Positions 6,301 to 8,286 of a DNA stretch of 8,286 nucleotides are shown piece after piece. Position 1 is the stretch's first letter. Each line of letters opens with the position of its first letter. The stretch is taken from assembly GCA_035543875.1 (NCBI GenBank), contig DATKIY010000236.1:1-8286 (forward strand), given 5' to 3'. This DNA is from DATKIY01 sp035543875 (lineage in GTDB: Bacteria; Actinomycetota; Actinomycetes; JAHEKZ01). A model generated the notes under the pieces. It was not told the origin of the DNA. It did not search any database and saw only the letters and a list, made by a program, of their open reading frames with translations. The translations under genes and the position numbers were made by a program.

Positions 6301-6740
6301 TCAGCCACCAGCTGTTCGATCACCGGGACGACTGATCTCAGGGCGTCTAGGTCACCAGCGCTTAGGGTCGCGAGTCGTTGAGACAGCCACGCTTCGCGTC
6401 TGCGGCGATCGGCTCGCAACATCGACTTAGCCTCGTTAGTCACGTCGACGACAACCTGACGACCGTCTGTCGCGTGAGGCGCCCGTGAAACCAATCCCCT
6501 GGCCTCGAGTCCCGCCAGAATCCGAGTCATCGACGGTGGTCGAACACGTTCGATGGACGCCAGCTGGCCCGGCGTGGTCGGCCCGTGACGTTCGAGTGAG
6601 GCTAAGGCGGCCAACTGCGTGATCGTTAGGTCAAGATCAGCTCGTTCGGCACGAAGTCGTCTGGCTAACCGCATCACCGCGATGCGCAGGTCGCTCGCTA
6701 GCACTCCGTCGGCTCGGGTCATATCGTTAGCATAACTCAT
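6297..6740 (-). CDS. MarR-family transcriptional regulator
   Basis: This 147-residue protein is a dimeric winged-helix DNA-binding repressor, probably of its own operon. Residues about 12-35 form the first dimerisation helix. The DNA-binding domain runs about 38-105, with LTITQLAALASLERHGPT (38-55), recognition-helix region RVRPPSMTRILAGLEARGLV (65-84), and the wing HATDGRQVVVDVT (89-101) with the D92/R94 pair typical of MarR proteins. C-terminal helices (about 104-145) complete the dimer interface. There is no cysteine, so thiol-oxidation sensing of the OhrR kind is ruled out and a small-molecule ligand is more likely. The stop overlaps the GTG start of the exporter gene by four bases. The ATG at 6740 sits inside a 32-bp inverted repeat and five bases after a TAnnnT element, indicating a leaderless, autoregulated transcript. 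An ATG at 6722 is a possible alternative start. The ligand is probably a substrate of the linked exporter. Confidence 0.92.
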   Translation of the reverse strand: MSYANDMTRADGVLASDLRIAVMRLARRLRAERADLDLTITQLAALASLERHGPTTPGQLASIERVRPPSMTRILAGLEARGLVSRAPHATDGRQVVVDVTNEAKSMLRADRRRREAWLSQRLATLSAGDLDALRSVVPVIEQLVAE

Positions 6741-6755
6741 TACTTAGGCTAACGA
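6724..6755. promoter_or_regulatory. Candidate MarR operator spanning the marR start codon
   Basis: TCGTTAGC (6724-6731) and GCTAACGA (6748-6755) are perfect 8-bp inverted arms 16 bases apart. The spacer is also partly symmetric, so 13 of 16 positions match about a centre between 6739 and 6740. The site covers the marR ATG (6740-6738) and its -10 candidate, so a bound dimer would block RNA polymerase. The total length is longer than the usual 16-20 bp MarR site; it may hold two adjacent dimers or only the outer arms may be contacted. Autoregulation is inferred from family habit and position. Confidence 0.6.
6746..6751 (-). promoter_or_regulatory. Candidate -10 element of the marR operon
   Basis: TAGCCT on the minus strand, five bases before the ATG at 6740, with no Shine-Dalgarno between. 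This fits a leaderless start at the ATG. The element lies within the right arm of the inverted repeat at 6724-6755. I see no convincing -35 upstream. Confidence 0.45.
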
Positions 6756-6772
6756 CAATTCTGGCGCGGCTA

Positions 6773-6803
6773 TTCCGCAGCCCGCGACCCGCGGGCTCCG
6801 GGA
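6773..6803 (-). terminator. GC-rich hairpin after the methyltransferase gene
   Basis: AGCCCGCG (6779-6786), a three-base loop ACC, and CGCGGGCT (6790-6797) form a perfect 8-bp stem. It extends past one mismatch through CCG/CGG (6775-6777 with 6799-6801), then a GU and a UA pair. In the minus-strand transcript the outer stem begins three bases after the methyltransferase stop codon (6808-6806). There is no U-tract, so if it terminates it is of the U-less actinobacterial kind. It would insulate the marR operon from read-through. Confidence 0.6.
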
Positions 6804-6805
6804 CT

Positions 6806-7999
6806 TCAGTCAGGCGAAAGTAGCCCCGCAAGATGCGGACGAAGGTTCCACGCCGTCACTAGAGCGTCGTACTCTGCCTGCTGGTCTGGTGGGACTTGTG
6901 CACCCGTGAGATGAGCTCGTAACAGCGAGTTGCGCGGAGTGTGCCGACTGTCGACGAACTCGATGACATCGGTGCGGTATCCCCGCATCCGAAGGATGTC
7001 CGCGCGCAGCGCATCAGTGAGAACGTCACCGAAGCGCTCTAGCAGCAGACCGTGGCGTGTGACCAACCGGTATGGCGACGGGGTGGATGCCAACCGAAGC
7101 TGCCGTTGAATGTCGTGGTGACAGCAGGGCGCGGCAAGGATCAACGGTGCCTGCCATTGAATCGCACGTGCCAGGGCTTCATCGGTTGCCGTGTCGCAAG
7201 CGTGTAAGGCTAAAACGATGTCGATCGGTGGAGCGAGCATGGCGCCGCTGATTGTGTCGGAAACAAACGAGACCTGATCGCTCCATCCCAGGCGGCTGGC
7301 GACCGCAACGTTGTGGTCTCGCGACTGTTTCTTGACATCAACTCCCACAATTTCAACCTTGGGAGAAACAGTCGCAGCAAGATGATGGAATGCAGCGAAC
7401 GTGAGATAGGCATTGCCACAACCCAAGTCGACGATCCGCAGCGAATCAGCGCGTAGTCTCCCCGCTCTCATCCCGTCGGTAACAGCGGCGTCGAGGATAC
7501 GAACGAACTCGTTGATCTGGTGGTACTTATCCGCTCGACCGGCTTTCACCCTGCCGGATTCGGTGGTCAGGCCAAGTTCAAACAGGAATGGCTCGTCTGG
7601 TTCGACGAGTCGAGTCTTGGTCCGATCGTGAGTTGTGCTTTGTTCGCGTTCCACCGCACGTCGGGTGACCAAGACTTTCCCAGCCTTGCTGACCCGAAAC
7701 GAGAAATCGCCAGTGGTCGTCGCAACATGCCAGTGCCCGAAAGGCTGAGCAAACAGCTCATCCATCGCCCTGGCCGCCGGATCACCCCACTCGACGTTTC
7801 TGGTGTGCGCCTGAGTTTCATCGAACTCAGTGATTTGAAGCCGCTCCCCCGCCTTGAGGTGAACCGGGCGACATTCAATACGTCGCCACTTGGGCGTCTT
7901 ACCTTTGACTCGACCACCAGCGGTTGCCTTCACCAGGGCTTGGGAGCCATTGATCAGCGCCCGGGCCTCAGCTATCGCCGCGCGCAGGTCGTCCACCAC
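6806..7999 (-). CDS. Methyltransf_32-type SAM-dependent methyltransferase
   Basis: This 397-residue cytoplasmic protein has a class I S-adenosylmethionine methyltransferase domain in its second half; its substrate is not known to me. Residues 1-150 form a basic, family-specific N-terminal region (KTPKWRRIECRPVHLK at 34-49) that may bind the substrate, possibly RNA. YHQINEFV (159-166) leads into motif I, VDLGCGNAYLTFAAFHHL (190-207), with the acidic SAM-ribose residue D221 in VGVDVK. The family signatures LHACDTATDEAL (265-276) and APCCHHDIQRQL (290-301) follow; a PCCHH motif occupies the place of the usual (N/D)PPY, and RNSLLRA lies near 356-362. These features resemble the Methyltransf_32 group that includes eukaryotic METTL25 and GSTCD relatives. 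The frame upstream closes with a TGA at 8014, so the start is GTG 7999 or the next codon, GTG 7996. No strong Shine-Dalgarno is seen (GGTGAG lies 12 bases off). The start is 17 bp from the divergent reductase start, so the two promoters must overlap coding sequence. Confidence 0.85.
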   Translation of the reverse strand: MVDDLRAAIAEARALINGSQALVKATAGGRVKGKTPKWRRIECRPVHLKAGERLQITEFDETQAHTRNVEWGDPAARAMDELFAQPFGHWHVATTTGDFSFRVSKAGKVLVTRRAVEREQSTTHDRTKTRLVEPDEPFLFELGLTTESGRVKAGRADKYHQINEFVRILDAAVTDGMRAGRLRADSLRIVDLGCGNAYLTFAAFHHLAATVSPKVEIVGVDVKKQSRDHNVAVASRLGWSDQVSFVSDTISGAMLAPPIDIVLALHACDTATDEALARAIQWQAPLILAAPCCHHDIQRQLRLASTPSPYRLVTRHGLLLERFGDVLTDALRADILRMRGYRTDVIEFVDSRHTPRNSLLRAHLTGAQVPPDQQAEYDALVTAWNLRPHLAGLLSPD

Positions 8000-8004
8000 C
8001 GGTC

Positions 8005-8010
8005 TACTGT
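8005..8010 (+). promoter_or_regulatory. Candidate -10 element for a leaderless reductase transcript
   Basis: TACTGT (TAnnnT) ends six bases before the ATG at 8017, the same geometry as before serC, with no Shine-Dalgarno in between. A matching -35 would lie around 7982-7987, within the first codons of the divergent methyltransferase, but no TTGACA-like hexamer is obvious there. Confidence 0.45.
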
Positions 8011-8016
8011 CTCACC

Positions 8017-8286
8017 ATGGAGTACACACATCTTGGCCGTACCGGACTTCGAGTGTCACGGCTGGCACTTGGAACGATGAACTTCGGCCCACAGACGACC
8101 GAGCCCGACTCCCATGCCGTCATGGATCGCGCCATCGAGCACGGCCTTAACTTCTTCGACACCGCAAATGTCTACGGGTGGGAGATGGGCAAGGGAATCA
8201 CTGAGCAAATTATTGGGCGCTGGTTCGACCAGGGCGGCGGTCGTCGGGAAAAGGTTGTGCTGGCCACCAAGTTGTACGGGTCTATG
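8017..8286 (+). CDS. Aldo/keto reductase, 3' end beyond window
   Basis: This is an NADPH-dependent oxidoreductase of the aldo/keto reductase superfamily. Ninety residues are visible before the window ends; the family is usually 300-350 residues, so most of the gene lies outside. Seen are the N-terminal hairpin MEYTHLGRTGLRVSRLALGT, the first barrel strand with MNFGP, catalytic Asp48 and Tyr53 in FFDTANVYGWEMGKG (46-60), the helix ITEQIIGRWF, and catalytic Lys85 in VVLATKLYG. Three of the four catalytic residues are thus present; the His lies beyond the edge. The opening resembles the YajO/YhdN-like general reductase groups; the substrate cannot be told. The ATG has no Shine-Dalgarno and follows a TAnnnT element, so leaderless translation is likely. 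The gene is divergent from the methyltransferase gene. Confidence 0.93.
   Translation, partial: MEYTHLGRTGLRVSRLALGTMNFGPQTTEPDSHAVMDRAIEHGLNFFDTANVYGWEMGKGITEQIIGRWFDQGGGRREKVVLATKLYGSM

Noticed and set aside
7520..8080. Plus-strand frame of 186 codons opposite the methyltransferase
   Set aside because: It crosses the start regions of both the methyltransferase and the reductase in a frame unlike either, and shows no recognisable protein.
1..8286. CRISPR array, tRNA/rRNA genes, insertion sequences, attachment sites
   Set aside because: No regularly spaced repeats, no tRNA-like cloverleaf sequence or CCA end noticed, no transposase or integrase frame, and no terminal inverted repeats were seen on reading both strands.

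Overview
The window looks like ordinary chromosome from a moderately high-GC actinobacterium (Actinomycetota). The evidence is the GC-rich third codon positions, the GTG starts, a citrate synthase 2 of the mycobacterial CitA type lying directly upstream of an actinobacterial-type phosphoserine aminotransferase, a DUF6174-type lipoprotein, and several genes whose start codons sit 5-6 nt after a TAnnnT element without a Shine-Dalgarno, as in leaderless actinobacterial transcripts. I cannot name genus or species. I see no tRNA, rRNA, CRISPR array, insertion sequence or phage gene.

Layout. Bases 1-179 hold no gene I can support. Next, on the minus strand, come a small DUF6174-like lipoprotein (180-701) and pdxH (846-1541), separated by a stretch of overlapping inverted repeats (804-853). 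pdxH is divergent from citA (citrate synthase 2, 1644-2765, plus), and a perfect 15-bp palindrome lies between them (1550-1564). serC (2841-4010, plus) follows citA. These genes cover vitamin B6 salvage, entry to the TCA cycle, and serine synthesis by a PLP enzyme that uses the product of PdxH.

serC converges on, and overlaps by 17 nt, a two-gene minus-strand operon. A MarR-family repressor (6297-6740) overlaps by four bases (GTGA) an unusual 768-residue gene (3994-6300). That gene encodes an MFS drug-exporter-like permease (about residues 1-430), continuing in frame into a signal-peptide-like segment, a roughly 270-residue extracellular domain resembling secreted beta-propellers, a Gly/Ser linker and a terminal membrane anchor. 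The marR promoter carries a 32-bp inverted repeat (13 of 16 positions symmetric) covering its -10 element and start codon, a convincing candidate autoregulatory operator. A GC-rich hairpin (6773-6803) separates this operon from the preceding Methyltransf_32-type SAM methyltransferase (6806-7999, minus). That gene diverges, with only 17 bp between start codons, from an aldo/keto reductase cut off by the right edge (8017-8286).

The best candidate for something undescribed is the marR/transporter-propeller operon: a self-repressed exporter carrying its own extracellular, membrane-anchored propeller. The rest is mostly housekeeping, with some regulatory structure worth checking.
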